Assembly: GCF_000440115.1 (NCBI RefSeq) | Contig: NZ_ALMY01000081.1 | Location: 1-64,000, forward strand | Source: Streptococcus suis YS56 | GTDB taxonomy: Bacteria > Bacillota > Bacilli > Lactobacillales > Streptococcaceae | DNA length: 64,000 nt | Direction: 5' to 3' | Shown here: positions 19,242 through 28,270 of the stretch, in pieces | Layout of the letters: every line of letters starts with the position of its first letter | Position numbering within the stretch: position 1 is the first letter of the stretch | Translations under genes and position numbers: made by a program | The notes under the pieces: generated by a model | What the model saw: only the letters and a program-made list of their open reading frames with translations | What the model was told of the DNA's origin: nothing | Database searches by the model: none

Positions 19242-20555
19242 ATGTTTAAGAAAAAAGCAACTCAGATAGTTAGCGAAACGTCAATAAAAAAATCTAGAAA
19301 GTTTCTTAATCGGAAAACAACAGGAATAACTGGCGGTGTCCTACTTACAACATTTATCGGTTCACAATTAATGACTGCTGAGCTTCCGAAAAAAGATGAC
19401 CTTTATGGACAACAGTATGTAACAGTCGTAAAACATCTTCAAGAAGCAGGTTTTAAAAATATTCAGGGGGTGGAAATTACTGATTTAGAATTTGGAAAAA
19501 TAGGGGAGAGCGATCTTGTCGAACTCGTCTCTGTTGACGGAGAAGATTGGAAGGAAGGACGGGCTTTAAAAAATATCCCAATTACAATCTCCTACCATGT
19601 TCCCAAAAAAGATGCCGTTGAATTCAAACTACCAGCTTCTAAAAATTTAGCAGATGTCGAGAAAGAGCTGAAAGATTCAGGTTTTAAACAAGTCGAACTA
19701 ACTCCTGTTCTGCTAGTAGAAGAAGGCAATGCGGACAAAAAAGATAAGATTGATCGCCTTCAAATCGGAAATCACACCTATCAATCCAATCATTTTTACT
19801 CTACTAGTCTCCCTGTTACATTAACCTATTTTGACGTTAGCAAAGATAACATCAAACTACCAGAAAATCTAGCAGAGACTAAAACAAAACCAGAGCTCGA
19901 AAAACAGCTAACAACAGCAGGATTTACAGATATCAAGTGGACTGCTGTTGCAGACAAGGATAAAGCAAAGCACGAAAAAATTCAAAAAATTAGTCTAGGT
20001 GGCGCAGAGCTTCAGTTGCCCACCAAACAGGAGATTATCAGCAAAAAATCAACCCCCATTGTAATCACCTACTACGATTTCTCTAGCTTCGCTGAACTGC
20101 CATCATCCATTTCAATGAAAACAGCTGCAGATACTAAAAAATTGTTTACTGACGGTGGTTTTTCTCAAGTATCTGAAGTAGCAACAGAGACCAATGAAAT
20201 TGCTAAAAATGGACAAATCATTGCGGTCGAGATTGATGGAAAATCTTTTAACGAGATGAACGATAAGGTCATCAAAAAAGATAGCAAAGTCATTATCAAA
20301 TATTGGAACGCTGAAAAAGCTATTGCTGAGAAAGCACGTAAAGAGGAGGAAGAACGTCTTGCCGCCGAAGCGAAAAAAGTTGCAGAAGCAGAAGCACAAA
20401 GCCAAGTTCAGCAATTTGCTGCTACACCATCTCAAAACACATATTATCCAAATTGTAAGGCAGTTAGACAAGCAGGAGCTGCACCAATCTATCGTGGAGA
20501 ACCAGGTTACGGTAGTCATTTAGACCGTGATGGAGATGGAGTTGGGTGTGAGTAA
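19242..20555 (+). CDS. Exported protein with four PASTA-like repeats and a C-terminal Excalibur domain
   Basis: 437 residues. A basic N-terminus is followed by one hydrophobic segment (about 28-46), so the rest is probably extracellular. Four units of about 75-80 residues follow (~50-125, 126-205, 206-285, 286-365). Each carries a helix ending in (A/S/G)GF and closes with a TITY/VITYY-type strand, resembling PASTA modules. An Ala/Glu/Lys coiled coil (~366-400) leads to an Excalibur domain with NCKAVRQAGAAPIYRGEPGY and DRDGDGVGC, a calcium-binding-like loop. PASTA modules bind peptidoglycan or muropeptides in other proteins; for this protein that is inference. No LPXTG is present. Confidence 0.75.
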   Translation: MFKKKATQIVSETSIKKSRKFLNRKTTGITGGVLLTTFIGSQLMTAELPKKDDLYGQQYVTVVKHLQEAGFKNIQGVEITDLEFGKIGESDLVELVSVDGEDWKEGRALKNIPITISYHVPKKDAVEFKLPASKNLADVEKELKDSGFKQVELTPVLLVEEGNADKKDKIDRLQIGNHTYQSNHFYSTSLPVTLTYFDVSKDNIKLPENLAETKTKPELEKQLTTAGFTDIKWTAVADKDKAKHEKIQKISLGGAELQLPTKQEIISKKSTPIVITYYDFSSFAELPSSISMKTAADTKKLFTDGGFSQVSEVATETNEIAKNGQIIAVEIDGKSFNEMNDKVIKKDSKVIIKYWNAEKAIAEKARKEEEERLAAEAKKVAEAEAQSQVQQFAATPSQNTYYPNCKAVRQAGAAPIYRGEPGYGSHLDRDGDGVGCE

Positions 20556-20563
20556 GAAAATCG

Positions 20564-20592
20564 TTGACAACGTTTACATTATGTGCTATACT
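20564..20592 (+). promoter_or_regulatory. Strong promoter with an overlapping cre-like site
   Basis: TTGACA (20564-20569) and TATACT (20587-20592) with a 17-bp spacer. Bases 20565-20578, TGACAACGTTTACA, match the catabolite-responsive element consensus with one mismatch and overlap the -35. CcpA repression is inferred. Confidence 0.6.
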
Positions 20593-20615
20593 GCCCTTAT
20601 AAGGAGGGGTTGCTC

Positions 20616-20840
20616 ATGGCCTATAAATACCGTATGATTTTATCGTTCCTAGTCTCTGGATTATCTTTATATCTAGTGGCAACTGTTTTTGCCAAGAGTA
20701 TATGGGAAGGACCTTTATTGATTACCTTTTCCTTTCTAAGCTTAATCTATGGATGTGTTATGCTCTACAAGTGGAAACCAAAGGTAGCTAAAATCATTTT
20801 TGAGTGTGTCGGAAATTTCTTATCATTCCCCTGGTCTTAA
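20616..20840 (+). CDS. small membrane protein, unknown function
   Basis: 74 residues. The start at 20616 is chosen because AAGGAGG sits just upstream; an earlier ATG overlaps the promoter. Two hydrophobic helices (about 7-26 and 31-48) are followed by a basic KWKPK segment and a short hydrophobic tail. It is monocistronic, with its own promoter and terminator, and lies between the Excalibur gene and tdk. No family recognised. Confidence 0.7.
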   Translation: MAYKYRMILSFLVSGLSLYLVATVFAKSIWEGPLLITFSFLSLIYGCVMLYKWKPKVAKIIFECVGNFLSFPWS

Positions 20841-20844
20841 TATC

Positions 20845-20872
20845 AAACAAGCTCAAAACGGGCTTGTTTTTC
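20845..20872 (+). terminator. Terminator before tdk
   Basis: AAACAAGC (20845-20852) pairs with GCTTGTTT (20862-20869), then T residues. Confidence 0.85.
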
Positions 20873-20886
20873 TATTTCCATAAGGA

Positions 20887-20905
20887 CCATTTTATGATAA
20901 AATGG
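20887..20905 (+). promoter_or_regulatory. Perfect 19-bp palindrome over the tdk promoter
   Basis: CCATTTTAT-G-ATAAAATGG. The right arm contains TAAAAT (20898-20903), a plausible -10 of tdk. It could be an operator; the regulator is unknown. Confidence 0.5.
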
Positions 20906-20938
20906 AGGGAGTGAAAATTTAAGATTGGAAAGAGAAAA

Positions 20939-21520
20939 GTGGCTCAATTATATTATAAATATGGGACAATGAACTCAGGAAAAACCATTGAGATTTTGAA
21001 GGTTGCCCACAACTATGAAGAACAAGGAAAACCTGTTGTTATCATGACATCTGCACTTGATACTCGTGATGCATTTGGTGTTGTATCCAGTCGTATAGGC
21101 ATGAGAAGAGATGCAGTGGCGATTGACGATGATATGGATATCTTTGGTTTTATTGAAAAAATGGAACCGCGTCCTTACTGTGTTCTCATTGATGAAGCAC
21201 AATTTCTTCGACGTCATCATGTCTACGCACTTGCTCGCGTAGTCGATGAATTAGATGTACCCGTTATGGCTTTCGGTCTTAAAAATGATTTCCGAAATGA
21301 ACTGTTTGAAGGTTCCCAACATTTGCTCTTATTGGCTGATAAATTAGATGAAATCAAAACAATCTGCCAATATTGTTCTAAAAAAGCGACAATGGTTTTG
21401 AGAACGCAGGATGGAAAACCTACTTATGAAGGAGAACAAATCCAAATTGGTGGCAATGAAACCTACATTCCTGTCTGTCGCAAACATTATTTTTCACCAG
21501 AAATTAAAGATTTACCCTAA
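20939..21520 (+). CDS. tdk: Thymidine kinase
   Basis: 193 residues from a GTG start with GGAAAGAG upstream. It carries the P-loop GTMNSGKT (about residues 9-16), Walker [10 protein letters not shown], the lasso segment, and zinc-ligand pairs CQYC and C-RKH near the C-terminus. It is the salvage enzyme making dTMP from thymidine, complementing thyA. It is followed by a 280-bp structured spacer before prfA. Confidence 0.96.
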   Translation: MAQLYYKYGTMNSGKTIEILKVAHNYEEQGKPVVIMTSALDTRDAFGVVSSRIGMRRDAVAIDDDMDIFGFIEKMEPRPYCVLIDEAQFLRRHHVYALARVVDELDVPVMAFGLKNDFRNELFEGSQHLLLLADKLDEIKTICQYCSKKATMVLRTQDGKPTYEGEQIQIGGNETYIPVCRKHYFSPEIKDLP

Positions 21521-21692
21521 TTTTTGAAAATGAAATGAGAAGCGGCTGTAAACTGAGCATCTGTATAGAACTGAATTTGCCTATGACTCTGTGCCAATTT
21601 TCATGACCTACAAATAACAGAAAGGAAATGAACACGCCCTACAAGCTAACTGGAAGTGTGTTCGGTCAAATATTTAGAAAGGAATTGAATAC
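21521..21692 (+). other. Spacer with degenerate direct repeats, tdk to prfA
   Basis: Two related units starting AGAAAGGAA(A/T)TGAA(C/T)ACG occur at about 21620 and 21676, some 56 bp apart. No ORF is seen. It looks like decayed mobile or repeat DNA preceding the large stem-loop at 21693-21783. Confidence 0.4.
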
Positions 21693-21783
21693 GGGCTACG
21701 AACTGTGCAAAAAAGATAGTTTTTCCTAGGACGCTTTCGTCCTTCGTCAAAACTCCTATTTTTGCTTTGTTCGTTTAACGCCC
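21693..21783. repeat. Large imperfect stem-loop element abutting prfA
   Basis: GGGC-ACGAAC-GCAAAAA-GATAGTTTT on the left (21693-21724) pairs with AAAACTCCTATTTTTGC-GTTCGT-GCCC on the right (21750-21783). A perfect inner hairpin AGGACG-CTTT-CGTCCT sits at 21728-21743. It ends 16 bp before the prfA ATG. It could be a MITE-like repeat or a structured RNA. Confidence 0.55.
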
Positions 21784-21799
21784 TTAATATCTTATAATT

Positions 21800-22879
21800 A
21801 TGAACATCTACGATCAATTACAGGCGGTGGAGGACCGCTATGAGGAACTTGGTGAATTGTTGTCTGACCCCGATGTGGTCAGCGATACCAAGCGTTTTAT
21901 GGAGTTGTCTAAGGAAGAAGCTGCGACTCGTGATACAGTAACAGCCTACCGTGAATATAAGACTGTACTTCAAAACATTGTCGATGCAGAAGAGATGATT
22001 AAAGAATCTTCTGGGGATGCTGACTTGGAGGAAATGGCTAAGGAAGAACTCAAACAAGCTAAAGCTGACAAAGAGGCTTACGAAGAAAAGCTGAAAATCC
22101 TTCTTTTACCAAAAGACCCTAACGATGACAAAAACATCATCTTGGAAATCCGTGGTGCCGCAGGTGGTGATGAAGCTGCCCTCTTTGCTGGTGACCTTTT
22201 GACCATGTACCAAAAGTATGCAGAAGGTCAAGGCTGGCGTTTTGAAGTCATGGAGGCTTCTTACAATGGTGTCGGCGGTATCAAGGAAGTGGTTGCCATG
22301 GTCTCTGGTCAATCTGTATATTCAAAACTTAAGTATGAATCAGGAGCTCATCGTGTCCAACGTGTCCCTGTGACAGAAAGCCAAGGTCGTGTCCACACCT
22401 CAACAGCAACCGTTCTCATCATGCCAGAAGTGGAAGAAGTAGAATATGACATCGATCCAAAAGATCTTCGTGTCGATATTTACCACGCATCTGGTGCTGG
22501 TGGACAGAACGTCAACAAGGTTGCGACTGCCGTGCGTATCGTGCACTTGCCAACCAACATCAAGGTAGAGATGCAGGAAGAACGGACCCAGCAGAAAAAC
22601 CGTGAAAAGGCCATGAAGATCATCCGTGCCCGGGTTGCGGACCACTTTGCACAGATTGCCCAAGATGAGCAAGACGCAGAGCGCAAATCAACCATCGGTA
22701 CAGGTGACCGTTCAGAGCGTATCCGTACTTACAACTTCCCACAAAACCGCGTGACAGACCACCGTATCGGCTTGACCTTGCAAAAGCTGGATACCATTTT
22801 GTCAGGTAAGATGGACGAAGTCGTAGATGCTCTTGTGCTTTACGATCAGACGCAAAAACTAGAAGAGCTTAACAAATAA
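21800..22879 (+). CDS. prfA: Peptide chain release factor 1
   Basis: 359 residues. The GGQ motif lies in [12 protein letters not shown] (about residues 231-242), and the codon-recognition region precedes it. The [17 protein letters not shown] start is the normal one for the family. Unusually, there is no Shine-Dalgarno; a TATAAT-like hexamer ends one base before the ATG and a stem-loop element lies just upstream. The stop overlaps the prmC start by 1 nt. Confidence 0.96.
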   Translation: MNIYDQLQAVEDRYEELGELLSDPDVVSDTKRFMELSKEEAATRDTVTAYREYKTVLQNIVDAEEMIKESSGDADLEEMAKEELKQAKADKEAYEEKLKILLLPKDPNDDKNIILEIRGAAGGDEAALFAGDLLTMYQKYAEGQGWRFEVMEASYNGVGGIKEVVAMVSGQSVYSKLKYESGAHRVQRVPVTESQGRVHTSTATVLIMPEVEEVEYDIDPKDLRVDIYHASGAGGQNVNKVATAVRIVHLPTNIKVEMQEERTQQKNREKAMKIIRARVADHFAQIAQDEQDAERKSTIGTGDRSERIRTYNFPQNRVTDHRIGLTLQKLDTILSGKMDEVVDALVLYDQTQKLEELNK

Positions 22880-23712
22880 TGAATTACGCTCAATTATTTG
22901 CAGCATACGAAGAACAATTAGTCGCAATCGGTGAAGAGGCAGAATCCCTGTCCTTCACCTTTCGTGGCTTAAAGGGATTGAACTTTACGGAATTTCTTCT
23001 CCTGCTCCGTCAGGAAGTCACACCGACCGACAAAGAAGAGATTGATGCGATTTTTCAGCAACTTTCCCAGCACCGACCTGCCCAGTACATTATCGGCAAG
23101 GCTGATTTTCATGGCTTGGAGTTCACGGTAGATGAGCGAGTCTTGATTCCAAGACCTGAAACGGAAGAATTAGTCGATTTGATTTTGCAGGAAAATAGCG
23201 GAGCAGGTTTGCGTATATTAGACATCGGTACAGGAAGCGGTGCCATAGCTATTTCCCTTGCAAAAGCTAGACCTGATTGGGAAGTAGTAGCGGTGGATAT
23301 TTCTGAGGATGCCTTAGCAGTGGCTCAGGAAAATGCAAGAACCAACCAAGTCTCTGTTCACTTTCTAGAATCGGATGTCTTGCAAGCAGTGAATGGGCAA
23401 TATGACATCATTGTTTCCAATCCTCCCTACATCTCGCCGGATGACACAGACGAAGTTGGACTCAATGTATTGACTTCAGAGCCACATCTGGCCTTATTTG
23501 CGGAAGAAGATGGTCTGGCTATCTATAGACAAATTGCGGAGCAAGCAGGGGCCTTTTTGAAAGAGGATGGGAAACTCTACTTTGAAATTGGCTACAAGCA
23601 AGGGCAAGACCTAACCGACTTGCTCGCTCTGCATTTCCCCGAAAAACGAATCCGAGTCCTCAAAGACCAATTTGGTCAGGATAGAAAGGTTGTGGCGGAT
23701 GACAATGGATAA
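22879..23712 (+). CDS. prmC: Release factor glutamine N5-methyltransferase
   Basis: 277 residues. The SAM-binding motif ILDIGTGSGAIAI and the substrate motif VSNPPYIS (about residues 183-190) are present. It methylates the Gln of the GGQ motif in RF1/RF2, so pairing with prfA makes sense. The start overlaps the prfA stop, and sua5 starts inside its 3' end. Confidence 0.95.
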   Translation: MNYAQLFAAYEEQLVAIGEEAESLSFTFRGLKGLNFTEFLLLLRQEVTPTDKEEIDAIFQQLSQHRPAQYIIGKADFHGLEFTVDERVLIPRPETEELVDLILQENSGAGLRILDIGTGSGAIAISLAKARPDWEVVAVDISEDALAVAQENARTNQVSVHFLESDVLQAVNGQYDIIVSNPPYISPDDTDEVGLNVLTSEPHLALFAEEDGLAIYRQIAEQAGAFLKEDGKLYFEIGYKQGQDLTDLLALHFPEKRIRVLKDQFGQDRKVVADDNG

Positions 23713-24298
23713 ACTCCGGACAATCCTTGAAAATGGTGGAGCCGTGGTTTTGCCGACTGAGACAGTTTACGGACTCTTTGCTCAAGCCTTAAATGAAGAA
23801 GCGGTCAATCGTGTCTATCAGTTGAAACAGCGCCCTAGGGACAAGGCCATGAACTTAAATGTCTCAAATCTGAACGATATTTATTTTTTCAGTCAAAATC
23901 CCCCTCATTATCTAGAAAAACTGTATAATAGATTTATGCCAGGACCGCTAACGATTATCCTGAAAGCGAACGCCAATGTTCCTTTTTGGGTTAATTCTGG
24001 CCTGGATACTGTTGGATTTCGTCTACCAAAACACGAAAAAACCCTTCGTTTGATTGCGGAAACGGGTCCCTTAATCGGACCATCAGCTAATGTTTCAGGA
24101 CAAGAAAGTGGTAAAGAGTTTACCAAAGTCCTATCACAATTCTCTGAAAAATTGGAAGGGATAGCCGATGACGAGGCCTTGACTGGAATTGATTCAACCA
24201 TCTTAGATCTTTCAGGACCAAAAGCTAGAATTCTCCGACAAGGCAGTATCAGCCGGGAAGAGATCCAAGCTGCTGTCCCTGAAATAGAATTTGAGTAA
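23699..24298 (+). CDS. L-threonylcarbamoyladenylate synthase (Sua5/YwlC/YrdC)
   Basis: 199 residues from the ATG at 23699 (GAAAGG 9 nt upstream); an ATG at 23705 is the alternative. It carries LPTETVYGLF, the KQRPRDKAMNL segment and GPSANVSGQ, which are typical of the YrdC fold. It makes threonylcarbamoyl-AMP for the t6A37 tRNA modification. It overlaps the prmC end by 14 nt, so it is translationally coupled. Confidence 0.93.
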   Translation: MTMDKLRTILENGGAVVLPTETVYGLFAQALNEEAVNRVYQLKQRPRDKAMNLNVSNLNDIYFFSQNPPHYLEKLYNRFMPGPLTIILKANANVPFWVNSGLDTVGFRLPKHEKTLRLIAETGPLIGPSANVSGQESGKEFTKVLSQFSEKLEGIADDEALTGIDSTILDLSGPKARILRQGSISREEIQAAVPEIEFE

Positions 24299-24320
24299 AA
24301 TTTTTTGGAGGATTGACTTT

Positions 24321-24803
24321 ATGGAATATAATAAACAAGAAAAGGCACTACTTAAAAGATTTAATAAAGTTAACTTTAGAGAATTTTCTAAAGAAGATAT
24401 TCTTGAATTAAATTCAAAACTTGCTGAAGTTGATCCAGAAGTTGCTAAAGCAATAGTAGCACAATTTCCAGAGTTTATTAATGGAGCCAAGACCTCTATT
24501 AAAGAATTTCAAATTGTTGTTGACAAGGCTATGGAGAGCAACGAAGTAACGCAAAAAGCTATTTTCGAAGCCTGTAAACAAAAATTGAATATTTTGGAAA
24601 GAATGTTAGAAGATGAACATCTAACTTTTGAAGAAAAGAAATATTACTTGTCCGAAATGCAAGATATTATTGAAAAACTTGACTCACTAGATTCTAAAAA
24701 TAAAGAGTGGTTAGGAAAATTGCTAAATACAGCTGGTTACTTTATAGTTGGAAGTCTGGCCATTGGTTTAACAATTTTAGGCATCAATAATACAAAGAAA
24801 TAG
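24321..24803 (+). CDS. tail-anchored alpha-helical protein, unknown function
   Basis: 160 residues from the ATG at 24321, which has GGAGG 10 nt upstream. It is highly charged and helical throughout, ending in one hydrophobic helix (about 136-155) with a short NNTKK tail, which would anchor it in the membrane with the bulk in the cytosol. It is more AT-rich than the neighbouring housekeeping genes. No family recognised. It sits between sua5 and a broken glyA head, so it is probably accessory. Confidence 0.7.
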   Translation: MEYNKQEKALLKRFNKVNFREFSKEDILELNSKLAEVDPEVAKAIVAQFPEFINGAKTSIKEFQIVVDKAMESNEVTQKAIFEACKQKLNILERMLEDEHLTFEEKKYYLSEMQDIIEKLDSLDSKNKEWLGKLLNTAGYFIVGSLAIGLTILGINNTKK

Positions 24804-24805
24804 AC

Positions 24806-24850
24806 AGGATTACCGTACATAATTATTGACAAAGTTGACTACAAAAAATT
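24806..24850 (+). pseudogene. Remnant of a glyA 5' end (ribosome-binding site and first codons)
   Basis: 39 of 45 bases match 25322-25366, the ribosome-binding site and start of glyA. The start codon is ATA instead of ATG. It precedes the GNAT gene, so the GNAT gene is bracketed by two glyA heads 516 bp apart. Confidence 0.8.
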
Positions 24851-24889
24851 TAGGAAGTAATTCATGCTACGGAATTCGAGGATTACGAC

Positions 24890-25321
24890 ATGATTCGAAA
24901 TATTGAGTATGCAGATTTGTCAGCGATTAGAGAAATAAATGCACAAGTCTTGGGCTACGATGTTCCTCTTGAGCAAACAGAAATACAATTTAAACGTTGT
25001 TCAGAGACTAATGGACATATTATCTTGGTTTTTGAGGACGATGAAACTGGTCAAGTATCAGGCTATATTCATGCTCAAATCTATGAAAGTCTGTATTCAA
25101 ATCGTGGTCTTAATATTCTGGGATTGGCTGTTCTTTCAGAATGCCAAGGCAAGGGAATTGGTTCAAAATTGTTACAAGCAGTTGAAAAACTAGCTATAGA
25201 CAAAGGACTATCTTTCATTCGCCTCAATTCAGCTGAACACCGTAAACAAGCCCATCGTTTTAACGAGCATTTGGGATATGAATCTGACAAATTACAATAT
25301 CGCTTTATCAAGCACTTATAA
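24890..25321 (+). CDS. GNAT family N-acetyltransferase
   Basis: 143 residues. The acetyl-CoA motif is [21 protein letters not shown] (about residues 82-102) with QGKGIG as the Q/RxxGxG loop. The C-terminal region ALEFxxxxG-like segment reads [10 protein letters not shown]. The substrate is unknown. It ends just before the glyA Shine-Dalgarno. A GNAT in front of glyA is common in streptococci, but here it lies between a degraded and an intact glyA 5' end. Confidence 0.85.
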   Translation: MIRNIEYADLSAIREINAQVLGYDVPLEQTEIQFKRCSETNGHIILVFEDDETGQVSGYIHAQIYESLYSNRGLNILGLAVLSECQGKGIGSKLLQAVEKLAIDKGLSFIRLNSAEHRKQAHRFNEHLGYESDKLQYRFIKHL

Positions 25322-25334
25322 AGGAGTACCGCAC

Positions 25335-26594
25335 ATGATTTTTGACAAAGTTGACTACAAAGATTTCGACAAAGAAGTTTGGGAAGCTATCCAAGCTGAA
25401 GAAAAACGCCAACAAAATAATATCGAATTGATTGCGTCTGAAAACGTTGTTTCTAAAGCTGTTATGGCAGCTCAAGGTTCTATTTTGACCAATAAATACG
25501 CAGAAGGTTACCCAGGTCGTCGTTACTATGGCGGTACGGAATGCGTTGACGTAGTTGAAAGTTTAGCTATTGAACGTGCTAAAGAAATATTCGGCGCAAA
25601 ATTTGCTAACGTTCAGCCACACTCAGGAAGCCAGGCCAATTGTGCTGCCTACATGGCCTTGATTGAGCCAGGAGACACTGTTATGGGGATGGACTTAGCT
25701 GCAGGTGGTCACTTGACTCACGGTGCATCCGTTAGCTTCTCAGGACAAACTTACAACTTTGTCGCTTACAATGTTGATGAAGAAACTGGCTTGCTTGATT
25801 ACGATGCAATTTTAAAACAAGCAAAAGAAGTACAGCCAAAATTGATTGTAGCAGGTGCTTCAGCCTATGCACGTACAATTGACTTTGCTAAATTCCGTGA
25901 AATTGCTGATGCAGTTGGTGCAAAATTGATGGTGGACATGGCCCATATTGCTGGTCTTGTAGCTGCTGGTCTCCATCCAAACCCAGTTCCACACGCTCAT
26001 ATCACAACAACAACAACTCACAAAACACTTCGTGGACCTCGTGGTGGTTTGATTTTGACCAATGATGAAGAGCTCATCAAGAAAATCAACTCCGCCATCT
26101 TCCCAGGCATCCAAGGTGGTCCATTAGAGCATGTTATTGCTGCAAAAGCCGTATCTTTCAAAGAAGTTTTGGACCCAGCTTTCAAAGACTATGCTCAAAA
26201 AGTGATTGAAAACAGCAAGGCCATGGCTGAAGTCTTCCTTGCAAACCCTAACTTTAAAGTCATCACAGGAGGAACAGACAACCATCTCTTCCTAGTTGAC
26301 GTGACAAAGGTCGTTGAAAACGGTAAAGTTGCTCAGCATCTCTTGGATGAAGTAAATATTACTCTCAATAAAAATTCAATTCCTTACGAAAAACTCTCAC
26401 CATTCAAAACAAGCGGTATCCGTATTGGCTCTGCGGCCATTACCGCTCGCGGTTTTGGAGTAGAGGAAGCTCGCAAGGTTGCACAACTAACTATCAAAGC
26501 ACTTGAAAATGCAGAAAATGAAACCGCTCTTGAGGAAGTCCGTCAAGAAGTGCGTGCTTTGACAGATCAATTCCCACTTTACGAAGGTTTATAA
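25335..26594 (+). CDS. glyA: Serine hydroxymethyltransferase
   Basis: 419 residues from the ATG at 25335, with AAGGAG at 25321-25326. The PLP lysine lies in [15 protein letters not shown] (about residue 229), and QPHSGSQAN and VDMAHIAGL are typical. It interconverts serine and glycine and supplies methylene-THF, the carbon donor for thyA. The stop overlaps the next gene's start by 1 nt. Confidence 0.97.
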   Translation: MIFDKVDYKDFDKEVWEAIQAEEKRQQNNIELIASENVVSKAVMAAQGSILTNKYAEGYPGRRYYGGTECVDVVESLAIERAKEIFGAKFANVQPHSGSQANCAAYMALIEPGDTVMGMDLAAGGHLTHGASVSFSGQTYNFVAYNVDEETGLLDYDAILKQAKEVQPKLIVAGASAYARTIDFAKFREIADAVGAKLMVDMAHIAGLVAAGLHPNPVPHAHITTTTTHKTLRGPRGGLILTNDEELIKKINSAIFPGIQGGPLEHVIAAKAVSFKEVLDPAFKDYAQKVIENSKAMAEVFLANPNFKVITGGTDNHLFLVDVTKVVENGKVAQHLLDEVNITLNKNSIPYEKLSPFKTSGIRIGSAAITARGFGVEEARKVAQLTIKALENAENETALEEVRQEVRALTDQFPLYEGL

Positions 26595-27568
26595 TGGATA
26601 TATTTGTAAAAAAAGCCATCATACATCAATTTAGTCCTGATGATACAGAGCTGGTCCTTGCCGACCAGCTTTTGACTGTTAGCCCCAAAATAGAAGAATA
26701 TTTGCGTAAAAAGATTGAACGTGTCTTTTCTGATGAAGCAAAAACAGGACAATTTAACCCCGACAATCCTTTTCTTGACTATTTAGATGGTGACCTACTG
26801 ACAAACTCTGTCAAGATTGCTAATCTATGGAAAGAAGAATTTTCAATTTCTGAGAATTTAAAAACCAATGACCTCATTTTTATAGAGTTTGAACGAAACG
26901 GTGTTGAACATTTTGCCTTTTTGAGAATCTCACTGCGTGAAAATCTCGCCCACGTTGGTCTGGAAAGCGATAGCCCGCTAAAAATCACTCAAAATAATTT
27001 ACCAGGGGCAGGGTCGGCTCCAGATGAGGCCTTGATTGTCAATCTTCAGACGCGTAAGTATCATTTGATTGAGAAAAGAATAAAACACAACGGAGCCTTC
27101 CTCAATTATTTCTCAGATAATCTTCTGCAAGTTACACCAGCTATTTCTGCAAAAAAATCAATCAAAGCAGTAGAGCAAACTGCACAGAAGATTGCTGATA
27201 ATTTCCATCAAGGTGATTTTCAATTTCAATCGAAAGTCAAGTCAGCTATTTTCAACAATTTGGAAGAAGATAACGAGCTTTCACCTGAAAAATTGGCTGA
27301 TCAGTTATTCGATAACAACCTGACTGCTCGTTTAAATTTCGTCGATCAACTGAAAGAGGTCATACCTGATAAGATTTCCTTCGATGAAATTGATAGTAGC
27401 CGTCAACTTAAGAAATTTGAAAATCAGAAGCTATCTTTATCAAACGGAATTGAGTTGATTGTGCCAAATGCAATCTATGAGGATGCAGAATCGGTTGAGT
27501 TTATTCAAAATGATAACGGAACCTATTCTATTCTTATCAAAAATATTGAAGACATAAAGAGCAAGTAA
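26594..27568 (+). CDS. 37-kDa nucleoid-associated protein (NdpA/YejK family)
   Basis: 324 residues with the family's N-terminal pattern (KKAIIHQFSPDDTELVLAD). It continues with EDNELSPEKLADQLFDNN and a C-terminal NGIELIVP segment. Members associate with the nucleoid in Gram-negatives; the streptococcal role is not established. It lies between glyA and a lysozyme-like gene, overlapping or abutting both, as in other streptococci. Confidence 0.88.
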   Translation: MDIFVKKAIIHQFSPDDTELVLADQLLTVSPKIEEYLRKKIERVFSDEAKTGQFNPDNPFLDYLDGDLLTNSVKIANLWKEEFSISENLKTNDLIFIEFERNGVEHFAFLRISLRENLAHVGLESDSPLKITQNNLPGAGSAPDEALIVNLQTRKYHLIEKRIKHNGAFLNYFSDNLLQVTPAISAKKSIKAVEQTAQKIADNFHQGDFQFQSKVKSAIFNNLEEDNELSPEKLADQLFDNNLTARLNFVDQLKEVIPDKISFDEIDSSRQLKKFENQKLSLSNGIELIVPNAIYEDAESVEFIQNDNGTYSILIKNIEDIKSK

Positions 27569-28168
27569 ATGAAAAAACTGATACGTACGCTGATACTTCT
27601 TTTGCTGATTTTTCTCGGTTACAAATTCTATCAAACCTACAGTGCAGTAAAGCAAGTGATGACCTATCAAACTATGGTACAAGAAGTATTGGCAGAAAAC
27701 GATACACCAGCTAATGAAGAACTAGTCCTAGCAATGATTTACACAGAAACCAAGGGACAAGAAGCAGATGTCATGCAATCAAGTGAGTCCGCTACTGGCT
27801 ATGCTAACACCATCACGGATAGTAGAGAGAGTATCCGGCAAGGAATTATCTACCTGACAGAAAACCTACGGTTGGCTGAGGAAAAAGGAGTAGAGGTTTG
27901 GACAGCAGTTCAGGCGTATAATTTCGGTCCAGCCTATATTGACTATATTGCTGAGCATGGTGGAGAACATACACTCTCTTTAGCGAAAGAATACTCCAGA
28001 ACAGTAGTAGCACCAAGCTTAGGGAATACTACAGAAGAAACGTATACCTATTTTCACCCCTTGGCTTTGCTAAATGGTGGGAAGTTATATGTAAATGGTG
28101 GAAATATCTACTATGCTAGACAGGTTCGTTTTAATATGCACCTGATGCGCCTCATTAATTTATTTTAA
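27569..28168 (+). CDS. Lysozyme-like (PvaA-type) cell-wall hydrolase
   Basis: 199 residues with an N-terminal membrane anchor/signal (about 5-22). The lysozyme-like domain (PF13702 type) follows, with the likely catalytic Glu in MIYTETKGQ and a [18 protein letters not shown] segment. It probably cleaves peptidoglycan glycan strands outside the membrane. It starts immediately after the nucleoid-protein stop and ends before a terminator. Confidence 0.85.
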   Translation: MKKLIRTLILLLLIFLGYKFYQTYSAVKQVMTYQTMVQEVLAENDTPANEELVLAMIYTETKGQEADVMQSSESATGYANTITDSRESIRQGIIYLTENLRLAEEKGVEVWTAVQAYNFGPAYIDYIAEHGGEHTLSLAKEYSRTVVAPSLGNTTEETYTYFHPLALLNGGKLYVNGGNIYYARQVRFNMHLMRLINLF

Positions 28169-28176
28169 TACCTATC

Positions 28177-28207
28177 AAACTCATCGGAAATCTGATGAGT
28201 TTTTTTA
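28177..28207 (+). terminator. Terminator after the lysozyme-like gene
   Basis: AAACTCATC (28177-28185) pairs with GATGAGTTT (28194-28202), then a T run. Confidence 0.9.
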
Positions 28208-28218
28208 ACTACAGCATT

Positions 28219-28248
28219 TTTACAAACTAGGTAAAATTGTAGTATAAT
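28219..28248 (+). promoter_or_regulatory. Promoter of the SDR-lipoprotein-HIRAN operon
   Basis: TTTACA (28219-28224) and TATAAT (28243-28248) with an 18-bp spacer. Confidence 0.6.
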
Positions 28249-28270
28249 AAAGAGAATAGGAGACAGAGTG

